Positions 43,330 through 52,463 of a stretch of 64,000 bases of DNA are shown piece by piece (the first letter of the stretch is position 1; each line of letters begins with the position of its first letter). Made by a program: the position numbers and the translations under genes. Source of the stretch: Simiduia litorea (GTDB taxonomy: Bacteria; Pseudomonadota; Gammaproteobacteria; Pseudomonadales; Cellvibrionaceae); the NCBI RefSeq assembly GCF_042853465.1, contig NZ_AP031497.1, forward strand, positions 744,001-808,000, given 5' to 3'. The notes beneath the pieces were generated by a model. The model saw only the letters and a list, made by a program, of their open reading frames with translations, made no database searches and was not told the DNA's origin.

Positions 43330-45153
43330 CTATAACCCATAGTCACAATAACGATCGGCTAGCGCATTTAGGTGTGGAAACACTTTGGTGTCGCGGTAGG
43401 GTAATTTCATAAAGCCGGAAACGCCCAAGCCTTTAATGTGGTGAACGTTCTTTAAAATTGTCGCAAGGCAACGCGTTAAATCTTCTTCCTGACTAGGGTC
43501 GCGCAGGCGCAGATAATTGTGTATTTTTAGGTGTTTTTCTAAACTTTCGAAAATAATACAACCGGAATGATGGATTTGGTTCATCTCGGTGATGGGCACC
43601 ATAATCTCGGCTGGCAGTTCTAGCATTTCGTCGGGATCATCGCCGTCCTCAAAATATGAGTGTGAGCGGGACGATTTATCTTGATTTTGCGTTGCCGGCA
43701 AGATGTCGAAGCTTATTTTTTGACCCGGTTTAACAATGAAGGGGTCATGCTCTGACTTTCGCTCAATATGTAAAGTCTTTCTTGCATCGAAGATACAGCT
43801 TTTAAACACACCTTGTTTATTAATGGCGCGGCCCAAGTGGACCATGTTGTTTACGGCGGAGGTGAAGGCCGGGAGTAGGGTTTCGTCGTATAGGTTTAGG
43901 CTCGAGTCGATATGGATGCCGCGTTCATCCCAATGTATAGCTAAGCCACCCACCAGCGGGTAACGGCCGAGGTGAGTCACCGCCGTGACAAAGCCTTTTT
44001 CGGTATCGCCCATGCCGCTGAGAAAATTTTTATAGTATTTGTCGAGCTCTGTGGGGTCGATAGAGGAGAAGCGTTCGTCATCCATTTCGCGCCGCAAAAA
44101 AGATTTTCGCGAACTGTATACCACAGTGTCTACCTCGTGTTGTTTGGGGTAGCTGGTAATGGGCAATAGTGCAACAGCATCGTTGTTTGACACGTCGAGG
44201 CTTCGACTGGTAACAATATTTTTCATGTGCCGCATGTTTTTTAGAAAGTAGTCACCGGCTTTATCGCGAAGCACCTTATCGCTGCTGAGTAGATGGGTGA
44301 GGGTGCGAGCAAACTCGCGAGGTAAGCCTAGGGATGTGGGTGGAATAACCTGCTGACCAAAGCGGCTAGACTGACCCGATGCGAGTGCGTATAAACTGCC
44401 GGCGGCGCCCTGCTCATCAAATCTGGGTGACGACAATCCACCATTGAGCTGCTCTTCACCGATAAAATAGACGTCGCCCAATTTGGCATTGGTTTGTTGC
44501 AGGTCGCTCGACAGTGCGCTCAGACCGCCCTGGGTGGCGTGTTGGCCGAAGGCATCAAGCTGCGCGTAGACTGCCGCGCCCCAATCTATCAAGCGCAATT
44601 GTTCGGTAGTTTCATCCCACATGAGGTTAGAGGGCTTGATATCGCCGTGCACGATGGGGGCCTGGTGGTGCGTTTCGGCATGCGTGCGTAATTGTTGCAG
44701 GATGTCGGCGAGTTGCGCGGCAATTTTTAAAATGAGCCTCGGGGCTAAGCGCCCGGTGCGGCGGGCGTAATCGTCTAGGTTGACGCCAGGAGCTCGCTCC
44801 ATCATAAGAATTGACTGGCCGTGTACTTTTTGGAATTCAACGAAAGCGGGTACGCCGGCAATGTTTACCTGGGACAGCATATAACCTTCGTCTTCTAATC
44901 TATCTTGTACGTGCTGGGGTAAGGTAATACGCGAAAACTTGAACACAAAGTCGCGATTGCTGCTATCTCGCCCCGCAAACACGAAGCCATAGGCGCCCTT
45001 GCCAATCATTGTAACGCCGGTGTAGCCGAGCCGACGCAACTGCGCTTCACACAGGCTCAGCCAAGACTTGAGTTTTTTAGCGTCGCGCTGACTGAGCAAA
45101 TAGATGGATTGCTCTTCGTTGATATAAAAGTGCTGTAGGTGTTCGTGTTCCAT
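43330..45153 (-). CDS. Hanks-type serine/threonine protein kinase with unknown C-terminal domain
   Basis: A 607-residue cytoplasmic protein. The kinase fold covers about residues 45-300: Gly loop 'GKGAYGF' (51-57), K72 in 'VFKFS', a catalytic loop reading 'HGDIKPSN' (169-176) with D171 and N176, and metal site D190-W-G in place of DFG. A ~270-residue C-terminal region of unrecognised type follows ('NNMVHLGRAINKQG', 'HHSGCIIFESLEKHL'). No membrane span and no PP2C phosphatase or FHA gene beside it. The HGD and DWG forms are known among bacterial kinases and do not abolish activity. Targets unknown. The ABC exporter genes follow after about 50 bases. Confidence 0.85.
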   Translation of the reverse strand: MEHEHLQHFYINEEQSIYLLSQRDAKKLKSWLSLCEAQLRRLGYTGVTMIGKGAYGFVFAGRDSSNRDFVFKFSRITLPQHVQDRLEDEGYMLSQVNIAGVPAFVEFQKVHGQSILMMERAPGVNLDDYARRTGRLAPRLILKIAAQLADILQQLRTHAETHHQAPIVHGDIKPSNLMWDETTEQLRLIDWGAAVYAQLDAFGQHATQGGLSALSSDLQQTNAKLGDVYFIGEEQLNGGLSSPRFDEQGAAGSLYALASGQSSRFGQQVIPPTSLGLPREFARTLTHLLSSDKVLRDKAGDYFLKNMRHMKNIVTSRSLDVSNNDAVALLPITSYPKQHEVDTVVYSSRKSFLRREMDDERFSSIDPTELDKYYKNFLSGMGDTEKGFVTAVTHLGRYPLVGGLAIHWDERGIHIDSSLNLYDETLLPAFTSAVNNMVHLGRAINKQGVFKSCIFDARKTLHIERKSEHDPFIVKPGQKISFDILPATQNQDKSSRSHSYFEDGDDPDEMLELPAEIMVPITEMNQIHHSGCIIFESLEKHLKIHNYLRLRDPSQEEDLTRCLATILKNVHHIKGLGVSGFMKLPYRDTKVFPHLNALADRYCDYGL

Positions 45154-45498
45154 GTGCGACCCTAGGTTGGCAGTCTCAAGCGTAGCTTAAGCGGTTGTCG
45201 ATATCCCGGTAAAGTTCCTGTTTCAATGGCTGATCGTTGAAATGGTTGAGGGCACGCTCGGTTTAGTGTGATGACTGGCGTTATCTTCGGTTACATCGTG
45301 CTGATAGGTCATCCTTCGCGGCTGAAACTTCTTGCGCCTAGGTTCTGCTCGATTGACCGAGACGGCCTAGTTTACAGCTGGTGGATTTTACTTGGCGAGC
45401 TTATTGTCATTTATTATCTTGATATCTTATGTCGCTTAACACTTAATATCAGCCTCTCGCTCTGCATGATGCCTGTTATATTTTAGTTTGGATGCACT
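45154..45498. other. Intergenic stretch between divergent kinase and membrane genes
   Basis: These 345 bases separate two divergent genes and must hold both promoters. A hydrophobic 72-codon frame from GTG 45268 exists, but it has no convincing start site, so I do not call it. No RNA element is recognised. Confidence 0.4.
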
Positions 45499-46143
45499 AT
45501 GAATTTTGTTTCGAATGTTACTGAATTGACCACCGCTGGCACGGATTTACTGTTGGCGATGGCTGCGTTAGTTGCGATTTATATTCTTCGAACGAGATCA
45601 CCAGCCACACAGCGAACGTCCTACTGGCTGAGTATCTTTTCTTGTTTGGTGGTGGCAGCGTTACTGGGTGCTGTCGCTCACGGCGTAGAGCTACCAGGTC
45701 AGGCTGGGAAATATATGTGGTTGGTGATCTATCTGGCGTTGGCGTTGCTGGTTGCGATGTTTGTTGTGGCGGTAATCTATGATGTTTTTGGCGCTGTAAA
45801 TGCGCGCCGCAGTATGCTGCCGATGATCGTTATTGCCTTGGGTTTTGTTACCTATGTGGCTACGTTTTCGACGAGTTTCTTGCCGTTTATTGTCTATGAA
45901 GCACTGGCTATGCTCTTCGCCTTGTCAGGTTATGTGTATTTAAGTGTACGGGGTTTTGTGGGCGCCAATTGGTTTTCTCTTGGTATTTTGTTAACCCTCA
46001 TTGCGGCTGGGATACAAGCAACCAAGGCGCTAGCTTTCACCTTGATTTGGCCCTTCGATCACAACAGTGTGTACCATCTATTGCAGATAGTCGCGCTCGG
46101 CTTGCTACTCAAGGGTGTATTACTCAGTCGTGAAAAACTGTGA
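45499..46143 (+). CDS. Seven-span membrane protein of unknown function
   Basis: A 214-residue protein with about seven membrane spans spread evenly along its length. Conserved-looking polar points are 'AHGVEL' at about residue 54-60 and 'DHNSVYHLLQIVAL' near the C-terminus, with a His in each, which recall membrane metal- or heme-binding proteins of small uncharacterised families. I cannot name the family with confidence. Single gene; the threonine dehydratase-like gene starts 206 bases downstream. Confidence 0.65.
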   Translation: MNFVSNVTELTTAGTDLLLAMAALVAIYILRTRSPATQRTSYWLSIFSCLVVAALLGAVAHGVELPGQAGKYMWLVIYLALALLVAMFVVAVIYDVFGAVNARRSMLPMIVIALGFVTYVATFSTSFLPFIVYEALAMLFALSGYVYLSVRGFVGANWFSLGILLTLIAAGIQATKALAFTLIWPFDHNSVYHLLQIVALGLLLKGVLLSREKL

Positions 46144-46349
46144 CGGGTGTGTAATACCTGCTTTTTCCGTATCCCACTCGTGTGAGTTAGTGCTGAGGCT
46201 AGCCACAGGGTGACTTGGTGGTCGCGGATCGGTGCGCCTATACTGGCCATCGTTGTTTGTCCGTAGGTGAATTTGCCCGCTGCTTGAGAGGTGCTTGATT
46301 TGTGCAAAGGCTCTACTATGCGGCGATTTTTCTGGAGTGATTAATATCG

Positions 46350-47285
46350 ATGGAATTCAACCACATTAAAATGGCCGCCGAGCGAATTCAAGGTTTGGTG
46401 CATGTAACGCCGGTTTTAACCAGCCAGTTAATCGATCAAAGCTTGGGTTGTGAATGTTTTTTTAAATGTGAAAATTTACAAAAAGTGGGGGCATTTAAAG
46501 CGCGTGGAGCATGTAACGCCGTTAGTTTGTTAAATGCACAGGACGCTGCACTCGGCGTGGCCACCCACTCATCGGGTAATCACGGCGCCGCCTTAGCGTT
46601 TGCTGCAAAGCTGCGCGGTATTCCAGCCTACGTGGTTATGCCGAGCAACGCACCGCAGGTGAAAAAGGATGCGGTAGCTGCTTATGGCGCAACCATTATT
46701 GAGTGTGAACCGAATCTGCCGGCGCGAGAGCATGAATTAGCGCGCGTCGTTCAGAGCACCGGCGCACATTTTGTTCCTCCCTATGACGACGAGCGCATTA
46801 TTGCCGGCCAAGGTACGGCTGCGCTAGAGCTAATGACACAGGCGCCAGATCTGGACATTGTCATTGTGCCGGTGGGCGGTGGCGGGCTCTTGGCGGGTAC
46901 GGTGTTGGCGGCGAAAGGTATACGAGCTGATACGCTTGTGTATGGTGCTGAGCCGGCAGGTGCCGATGACGCCGCCAGAGGTTTTCGCTCAGGGCAGCGG
47001 GTGGTGGACGTTGAGCCGAAAACGATTGCCGACGGTTTGAGAACGACCTTGGGGCAGGTGAACTTTATCATCATAAAAAATCATGTAGATGATATTTTAA
47101 CGGTTTCGGAAAGCGGTATTTTAGAGGCAATGAAATTGCTATGGACGCGACTAAAAGTCGTTGTCGAGCCGTCTTCGGCTGTTGCTGTTGCGGCCATCTT
47201 AGAACACAAAGAAACGTTTTCAGGTAAAAAGGTTGGCATTGTGCTCAGTGGGGGGAATGTGGAGTTATCGCAATTGCCATTTTAG
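46350..47285 (+). CDS. Threonine/serine dehydratase-type PLP enzyme
   Basis: A 311-residue fold-type II PLP enzyme close to catabolic threonine dehydratase and serine racemase. K50 in 'GAFKARGA' is the PLP lysine, 'SSGNHGAALAFAA' the phosphate-side substrate loop, and 'VGGGGLLAG' the PLP phosphate loop. There is no C-terminal ACT regulatory domain, so it is not the biosynthetic IlvA type. Reaction: dehydration of threonine or serine to the 2-oxoacid, or racemisation. A possible promoter TTGGTG-N18-TATACT lies about 105 bases upstream. Confidence 0.88.
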   Translation: MEFNHIKMAAERIQGLVHVTPVLTSQLIDQSLGCECFFKCENLQKVGAFKARGACNAVSLLNAQDAALGVATHSSGNHGAALAFAAKLRGIPAYVVMPSNAPQVKKDAVAAYGATIIECEPNLPAREHELARVVQSTGAHFVPPYDDERIIAGQGTAALELMTQAPDLDIVIVPVGGGGLLAGTVLAAKGIRADTLVYGAEPAGADDAARGFRSGQRVVDVEPKTIADGLRTTLGQVNFIIIKNHVDDILTVSESGILEAMKLLWTRLKVVVEPSSAVAVAAILEHKETFSGKKVGIVLSGGNVELSQLPF

Positions 47286-47339
47286 CTACGAGACAACCAT
47301 TAACCTGTTAAATACATCATTACATAGTGGCAAAAGATT

Positions 47340-48167
47340 ATGAGCTTAAAGGGAAAAACACTGTTTATCACAGGCGCAAGTCGCGGAATCGGTTTGGCGA
47401 TAGCTGAGAAGGCTGCGAGCGATGGCGCCAACATTATCATAGCGGCCAAGACCGCAGAGGCACACCCTAAACTAGAGGGCACTATTTACACGGCGGCAAA
47501 GGCCGTTGAGGTTGCCGGTGGTCAGGCGTTGCCCTTAGTAGTGGATGTGCGCGATGAGGCGCAAGTGATGGCCGCTGTAGCCGAGGGTGTTAAAGCCTTT
47601 GGCGGCATTGATATTTTAATTAATAATGCCAGTGCCATCAGCTTAACAAATACCGAGTCGACCACGATGAAGCGTTTCGATTTGATGAATCAGATCAATT
47701 ATCGCGGTACTTTTTTAGTCACGCAACAATGCTTGCCGCATTTAAAAAAATCGGCTAACCCCCATGTATTGACCTTATCGCCACCACTGAATATGGACCC
47801 AAATTGGTTTAAGGGGCATGTGGCTTATACGATTTCTAAATACAACATGAGCCTGGCGATGATGGGTATGGCCGCTGAGTTTAGCGATGTAGGCATTGCG
47901 TTTAATTGTTTGTGGCCTAAAACGACCATTGCTACGGCTGCTATAGCCGGCCAAATGGGCGGTGATGAACTCGCTAAGGTGTCTCGTCTACCCACAATAA
48001 TGGCCGATGCTGCGTACCATATCTTTACTCAACCCGCTAACACCTTTAGTGGTCAGTTTTTAATTGATGAGGATGTTCTGCGCACTGCTGGGGTGAACGA
48101 ATTTAGCGGCTATCAGGTTGATCCAGCGCTGGCAGCGGATAGATTATTCCCGGATTTATTTTTATAA
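47340..48167 (+). CDS. SDR oxidoreductase, HSDL2-like
   Basis: A 275-residue short-chain dehydrogenase with 'TGASRGIG' near the N-terminus, 'NNAS' and 'YTISK' giving the catalytic Tyr and Lys. The stretch 'LTLSPPLNMDPNWFKGHVAYTISKYNMS' is typical of the HSDL2 (hydroxysteroid dehydrogenase-like 2) group, here without the SCP2 domain. Substrate unknown, probably a fatty-acyl or sterol-like compound. It follows the dehydratase gene by 54 bases, in the same direction. Confidence 0.88.
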   Translation: MSLKGKTLFITGASRGIGLAIAEKAASDGANIIIAAKTAEAHPKLEGTIYTAAKAVEVAGGQALPLVVDVRDEAQVMAAVAEGVKAFGGIDILINNASAISLTNTESTTMKRFDLMNQINYRGTFLVTQQCLPHLKKSANPHVLTLSPPLNMDPNWFKGHVAYTISKYNMSLAMMGMAAEFSDVGIAFNCLWPKTTIATAAIAGQMGGDELAKVSRLPTIMADAAYHIFTQPANTFSGQFLIDEDVLRTAGVNEFSGYQVDPALAADRLFPDLFL

Positions 48168-48188
48168 CGTTTTCCTAGGAGGGTAGAT

Positions 48189-48572
48189 ATGGACTGGAAG
48201 TCCCGTTTACAAGATAAACGTTTTTGGAAAAAAGTCCTGCTGTGGAGCTTGTTGCTGTGCGTAGCCCCCTTCGCTGTGGAAATTGTATTTTTAGCGGATG
48301 TCGTGGGTATTGAAATGGCGCTGGCATTTTGCGCTTATTTCTTGAAAGATACTTTGCTCATCTGGCAGACACGATTGCGGTCGTTTAGGTCCGGTGTGAG
48401 CGCGGGGTTTGCCTGTATAGCATTGCACGCTATTGGGCAGCCAAGTTGTTTTGTACAGCATTGGCTTTTGAGTGCGGCATACTTTGTGTTGAGTGGTTCA
48501 CTTATATGGGCGATTCTGGTGTGGTACCCCATTGTGATGATGGGCAGCGGCTCTGTCGCGGGTGGGTATTAG
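48189..48572 (+). CDS. Small four-span membrane protein of unknown function
   Basis: A 127-residue protein with about three to four hydrophobic segments and a basic N-terminus ('DWKSRLQDKRFWKK'). A very strong ribosome-binding site (AGGAGGG) precedes the ATG, which supports a real gene. I do not recognise the family. It lies between the SDR and YaiI genes with short gaps. Confidence 0.6.
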   Translation: MDWKSRLQDKRFWKKVLLWSLLLCVAPFAVEIVFLADVVGIEMALAFCAYFLKDTLLIWQTRLRSFRSGVSAGFACIALHAIGQPSCFVQHWLLSAAYFVLSGSLIWAILVWYPIVMMGSGSVAGGY

Positions 48573-48601
48573 CAACTGGGTACTAATAATTTGGGTAGCA
48601 G

Positions 48602-49054
48602 ATGAAAATTTGGGTTGATGCCGATGCCTGTCCGGTGGTGATCAAAGAGATTATTATTCGCGCGGCAGAGCGAAAAAAAATCACCACAACCTTTGTCGCG
48701 AACCAGCCGATAAAGTTACCGCCTTCACAGGTGCTTAGCGCCATTCAAGTCGCATCGGGATTTGATGTAGCCGACAATGAGATCGTAAAGCGATTGCTTG
48801 CGGGAGATCTCGTCATTACCCAGGATATTCCACTTGCAGACGAAGTGTTGAGTGCCGGTGGCTTAGCCATGAACCCAAGGGGCGAGGCGTATACCAAAGC
48901 CAATATTAAAGCGCGATTGAATATGCGTGATTTCATGGAGACACTGCGTGCCAGTGGTGTGCATACAGGGGGACCTGCGCCTTTAAATCAAACGGATAGG
49001 AAAAATTTTGCCGACCAATTAGATAGATTGTTGACTAAACTTTGTAAAACTTAA
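48602..49054 (+). CDS. yaiI: YaiI/YqxD family (DUF188) protein
   Basis: A 150-residue protein with the DUF188 signatures 'IWVDADACPVVIKEI' at the N-terminus, 'GDLVITQDIPLADEVL' in the middle, and 'GGPAPLNQTDRKNFADQLDRLL' at the end. The fold is PIN-like and an RNA- or DNA-related role is suspected, but no activity is established. Cytoplasmic, full length. Confidence 0.93.
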   Translation: MKIWVDADACPVVIKEIIIRAAERKKITTTFVANQPIKLPPSQVLSAIQVASGFDVADNEIVKRLLAGDLVITQDIPLADEVLSAGGLAMNPRGEAYTKANIKARLNMRDFMETLRASGVHTGGPAPLNQTDRKNFADQLDRLLTKLCKT

Positions 49055-49073
49055 CTGACCAAGGAGGCTACCC

Positions 49074-49451
49074 ATGAATAAGCATGGATTCTCTATAGGG
49101 ATAGAGCGTTTTTCTAGCCAAATCTACATCGCCATGAAGGCTTATGGTCGATTAACCCATGCCGATTACGAACAGATGACACCCTTGCTCAGCGCTGCAC
49201 TTAACGGTATTCCCGAGCATTCCGTGGATGTACTACTGGATGTGACTGAGCTAGAGGGCTGGGAGTTGCGCGCTGCATGGGATGATTTTCAGCTAGGTTT
49301 AAAGCATGGATCGGAGTTTCGAAAAATAGCTATGTTGGGCAATCGCGACTGGCAAGCTTGGGCCACTAAAGTGGCGGCTTGGTTTATCTCCGGCGAGGCC
49401 CAGTATTTTGAAGACCGCGCGGAGGCGATATCCTGGCTGGAGGATAAATGA
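49074..49451 (+). CDS. SpoIIAA-like (STAS/SEC14-type) protein
   Basis: A 125-residue protein of the SpoIIAA-like group: 'YGRLTHADYEQMTPLL', 'DVLLDVTELEGWELRAAWDDF', 'KIAMLGNRDWQAWATK' and 'AEAISWLE' are characteristic. These are small cytoplasmic domains related to anti-sigma-factor antagonists, but no kinase partner is known for this group. An AAGGAGG site precedes the ATG. It follows yaiI by 19 bases. Confidence 0.88.
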   Translation: MNKHGFSIGIERFSSQIYIAMKAYGRLTHADYEQMTPLLSAALNGIPEHSVDVLLDVTELEGWELRAAWDDFQLGLKHGSEFRKIAMLGNRDWQAWATKVAAWFISGEAQYFEDRAEAISWLEDK

Positions 49452-49514
49452 CCTACTGCATGCAAGAATGTTGTTGTTTAGCCTATTGGCTAGAGGCGGC
49501 TATACTCAGTCACT

Positions 49515-50393
49515 ATGGATGCTGAAACAGTAAAACAACGCGCTAAGGCCTTCGATTATCTCTTTGATGCCGTGGTGGTCACCGATACTAACGGGGTTAT
49601 TGTGGACTGGAACGCAGGTTCAGAAGCCTTGTACGGATACACGAAGTCCGAAGCTGTTGGGCAAGCCGTTTCTATATTGCATGTACCCGAGGATAGCGCT
49701 CAATTGACGGCGCAAGTTATTGCTGCTGTGGCTCGCGACGGAAAGTGGACGGGTGAAATCCGCATGTTACGTAAAGATGGCCATATAGGTTGGATTGAAT
49801 CTATGTGTGTTCCTATCTTTGACGACGATGGTTCAATGGTGGGTGCGCTGGGCATAAACCGCGATATCAGCGATCGAAAAGCCGAGCAAGAGCGACTGAG
49901 CCATCTGGCCCATTTTGATCAATTAACCAATATTCCCAATCGATACCTATTGCTTGATCGCGTATCACATCTCATTGAGCAATCTAAGCGCAGTCATAAG
50001 TCCTTCACCTTGTTGTTCATCGACCTCGATAAATTTAAGTCCATTAATGATACCCGTGGCCACGGCTTTGGCGATCAGGTCTTGCGGGAATTTGCCGCGC
50101 GCATTAAATCCTGCATTCGCGCCTCGGATACAGTTGCCCGCATCGGCGGTGATGAGTTTGTCATTTTGTTGGAGGATGCGTCCGGTAAGACCAATGTCAG
50201 TAAAGTCACTGAGGCATTGATTGAAGCGGTGGATAAACCCTTTCATATTACCGGTCAACAGTTTCAGATGAGCTGTAGCATTGGCGTGGCTAATTACCCC
50301 GGTGACGGTCGCTCCACTGATGAACTGCTCGCCGTGGCAGATAGGGCAATGTACCGCGCCAAGAAAAAGAGCTGTTCGAGTTACGAGTTTTAG
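49515..50393 (+). CDS. PAS-GGDEF diguanylate cyclase
   Basis: A 292-residue soluble protein. A PAS domain with PAC region covers about residues 10-130 ('VVVTDTNGVIVDWNAGSEALYGYT', in pieces), followed by a GGDEF domain (about 135-290) with intact 'RIGGDEFVIL' and 'LFIDLDKFKSINDT'. It probably makes c-di-GMP under a PAS-sensed signal. There is no EAL domain. A TATACT box lies close upstream of the ATG, so its own promoter is possible. Confidence 0.9.
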   Translation: MDAETVKQRAKAFDYLFDAVVVTDTNGVIVDWNAGSEALYGYTKSEAVGQAVSILHVPEDSAQLTAQVIAAVARDGKWTGEIRMLRKDGHIGWIESMCVPIFDDDGSMVGALGINRDISDRKAEQERLSHLAHFDQLTNIPNRYLLLDRVSHLIEQSKRSHKSFTLLFIDLDKFKSINDTRGHGFGDQVLREFAARIKSCIRASDTVARIGGDEFVILLEDASGKTNVSKVTEALIEAVDKPFHITGQQFQMSCSIGVANYPGDGRSTDELLAVADRAMYRAKKKSCSSYEF

Positions 50394-50771
50394 CCAGCGC
50401 AAGCCAATACCCGTGGACTAGGTTGCGGGGGCGTTCATGGCTCTACTGTGATATCGGAGCGGAGGTAGGCAACTGTTGCCGAGAAAAGGGTGGCAGGGTA
50501 AAAATGGGTGATGGCATAAGTCTATTCCTAGCGGTGCTGAAATAGCCTTTTCAAGCTTTGTATTTCCGGTCTAAAAGGTGGCGACTCTTGGCGTAGGGGC
50601 TGTTGACCCGCAGGGCCGTTAGATCTTGCCCTAAAGGGCTAGCCGTTGGGGGCTAAGAAAATGGCTCGGCATTTTCGCTTGCACAGGTCGCGGCTTAGGG
50701 TAATTTCCCGTAAAATGGCGCATCTTTATGCTTTTAGGCTCGCACTGTTGCTTGCCTCCCACAGGTAAATC
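50394..50771. other. Intergenic stretch upstream of DUF6172 gene
   Basis: No gene is recognised in these 378 bases. There are several short GC-rich inverted pieces around 50600-50660 (for example CCCTAAAGGG near 50630) but no known RNA family is identifiable by eye. It must contain the promoter of the rightward DUF6172 gene. Confidence 0.4.
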
Positions 50772-51074
50772 ATGAAAAAGACGTTTGTAATCGAGCACGC
50801 CAAAATTCAACCGCCACGGCTTTTTGAAGCGGTGAAGCATGAGTTGAAAAAATATATTCGCCGTGAGCGCAATAAAAAGTTACCCGAAGGTGCCGATTTT
50901 TGGGATTTTGATTGTAAGTATGGCGCTACGGCAGAGGCCGCCACAGTGGTGCATTTGTCTGAGCTTAACAAATGTGTCGATCAGGCCGAGCAGCAAGGCT
51001 TGACCTCGTTTTATATTGAAATATTAGCCAAAGTGGGCAAGCGAACCCCGCGTATAGCGCCAACGGAAGAGTAG
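50772..51074 (+). CDS. DUF6172 family protein
   Basis: A 100-residue cytoplasmic protein with the family pattern 'MKKTFVIEHAKIQPPRLFEAVKHELKKYIRRERNKKLPEG' (in pieces), 'FWDFDCKYGATAEAA' and 'FYIEILAKVGKR'. Function unknown. A terminator follows directly. Confidence 0.85.
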   Translation: MKKTFVIEHAKIQPPRLFEAVKHELKKYIRRERNKKLPEGADFWDFDCKYGATAEAATVVHLSELNKCVDQAEQQGLTSFYIEILAKVGKRTPRIAPTEE

Positions 51075-51091
51075 TTTTTGGCTACTCTTTT
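51068..51091 (+). terminator. Rho-independent terminator after DUF6172
   Basis: AGAGTAG-N7-CTACTCT stem followed by TTTT; the left arm contains the stop codon of the DUF6172 gene. Confidence 0.7.
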
Positions 51092-51323
51092 ATCTAAACC
51101 ACAAGGGGGATCAGCGAGTGCAGTGGCAAGGCTAAGCCATTAACCTGTTGCTGCTCTAGCTTAATCGTTCAATGCCAGCCCTGCTTTCTGACCTTGAACG
51201 ATCTTCTCGTTACCTACGTTCGCCATGGTCGACTGTCGAAAATAAACCTATTCAATGGCGTGCGGGAACTTTTGTTTGAAAAATTGTCCAATGGCATTAC
51301 GGCTTGATTTTGAGGTATTCAGA

Positions 51324-51524
51324 ATGAAATTTATCGCACTTGGTATGATGGTGTTTTTGGCTGCCTGCTCCAATAAAAGCATCTACACAGGGATGCAGGA
51401 AGGCAACCGGCAAGAGTGTAATAAGATGCCGGAGTACCAGCGTCAGCAATGTTTGGACAAGAATAATCAAAGCTATGAAGACTATAAGCGTGAAAGAGAC
51501 GCGTTAAAATCCTCAGCTGAGTAA
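51324..51524 (+). CDS. Small lipoprotein of unknown function
   Basis: A 66-residue lipoprotein if started at ATG 51324: 'MKFIALGMMVFLAACS' is a signal with lipobox Cys at about 15. A longer frame begins at 51255 but would hide it. The mature part is charged and helical ('YQRQQCLDKNNQSYEDYKRERDAL') with two further Cys. Similar small lipoproteins occur in many marine gammaproteobacteria; no function is known. Confidence 0.7.
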   Translation: MKFIALGMMVFLAACSNKSIYTGMQEGNRQECNKMPEYQRQQCLDKNNQSYEDYKRERDALKSSAE

Positions 51525-51566
51525 TCGACAGCGTCGCGCTTAGCTTTTAGCACTAGGCGCTTGGGG

Positions 51567-52463
51567 TTAGCGTGTGATTAGGGCTTCATGGCGTCGTATT
51601 TTGATCATGGCATTTTCATACCAAGATTGTGCCCCTTTGCCATCATCGCACATGATTAATGCCCAACAGGCGGTAAATAACCAATACAGAAAATTGGCGT
51701 CTTGTAATGTTTGATGCCGTTCCTGTTCAACACCTTTTAGTTGGTCCTGTATTAACCAATCTTGTTGGCTGTCACCGAGTTTATGGTGCGCCAGCATGGC
51801 TGCTAGCTCTAGGCGCGGATCACTGCTGCAGGCGTATTCAAAGTCGATACACAGTAATCGATTTTTTTCGAGTAATAGATTGTGAGGATTTAAGTCTCGA
51901 TGGCAGAAACGTAGGCTTTGTGTTTGCTCTAGCCTGTTAATGATTGCCTCTACGCGGCTATCCAACGCTAATATTTCTTTCGCCACAGTCTGTAGTAACG
52001 GCCTCAGTTTTGCGCTCCGATTTACAATTTCTTTTTGGTAAAAACACCATTGGCTGCGCGGGGTCACCCGGTGCTTGGGTAAGGCTAGCTTGGATAATTT
52101 GCCCAGCAGTTGCCCTAGCAATTGTGCTGCTCTCGGGTGGCATTGGTGTTGTTGCTGCCATGTTTTTTCAGTATCAATGTAGCGGCTTAAATAATAGCGA
52201 AAATCTTGTGAAACGAATTTTAGTTCCGGTGCCAGGCCAGCCGCTTCGGCGATACGCCAGCAGGCGACTTCGTTATCGCGCGGGCAGAGCTTGTTGGTTA
52301 GCGGGTTGTTTACTCTTAACACCCATGACTCGCCATGACTATTGGCGAGAAAATTCTGATTGCTGGTGCCCATGCCTAATGGGGCAACCAGCTTTAGCTG
52401 GGTAATGCCGGCTGCCTCAAGTTCTTGTACAAGTTGTGAATGCTTAAATTGCGGCAGCTTCAT
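51567..52463 (-). CDS. Aminoglycoside-phosphotransferase-fold kinase, probable thiamine salvage kinase
   Basis: A 298-residue APH/choline-kinase fold protein: 'CHRDLNPHNLLLEKNRLLCIDFEYA' gives the catalytic His-x-Asp...Asn and the metal-binding Asp. Its ATG directly follows the TGA of pnuT, so it is the last gene of the thiamine operon. Thiamine kinase (ThiK/YcfN type) phosphorylates imported thiamine and belongs to this fold, which fits the context, but other substrates cannot be excluded from sequence alone. Confidence 0.8.
   Translation of the reverse strand: MKLPQFKHSQLVQELEAAGITQLKLVAPLGMGTSNQNFLANSHGESWVLRVNNPLTNKLCPRDNEVACWRIAEAAGLAPELKFVSQDFRYYLSRYIDTEKTWQQQHQCHPRAAQLLGQLLGKLSKLALPKHRVTPRSQWCFYQKEIVNRSAKLRPLLQTVAKEILALDSRVEAIINRLEQTQSLRFCHRDLNPHNLLLEKNRLLCIDFEYACSSDPRLELAAMLAHHKLGDSQQDWLIQDQLKGVEQERHQTLQDANFLYWLFTACWALIMCDDGKGAQSWYENAMIKIRRHEALITR

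Noticed and set aside
45268..45486. Hydrophobic rightward frame upstream of the seven-span protein
   Set aside because: GTG start without a ribosome-binding site in an AT-rich promoter region.
49499..49504. TATACT box just upstream of the PAS-GGDEF start
   Set aside because: No matching -35 at a normal distance and it lies very close to the ATG; too weak to list as a promoter.
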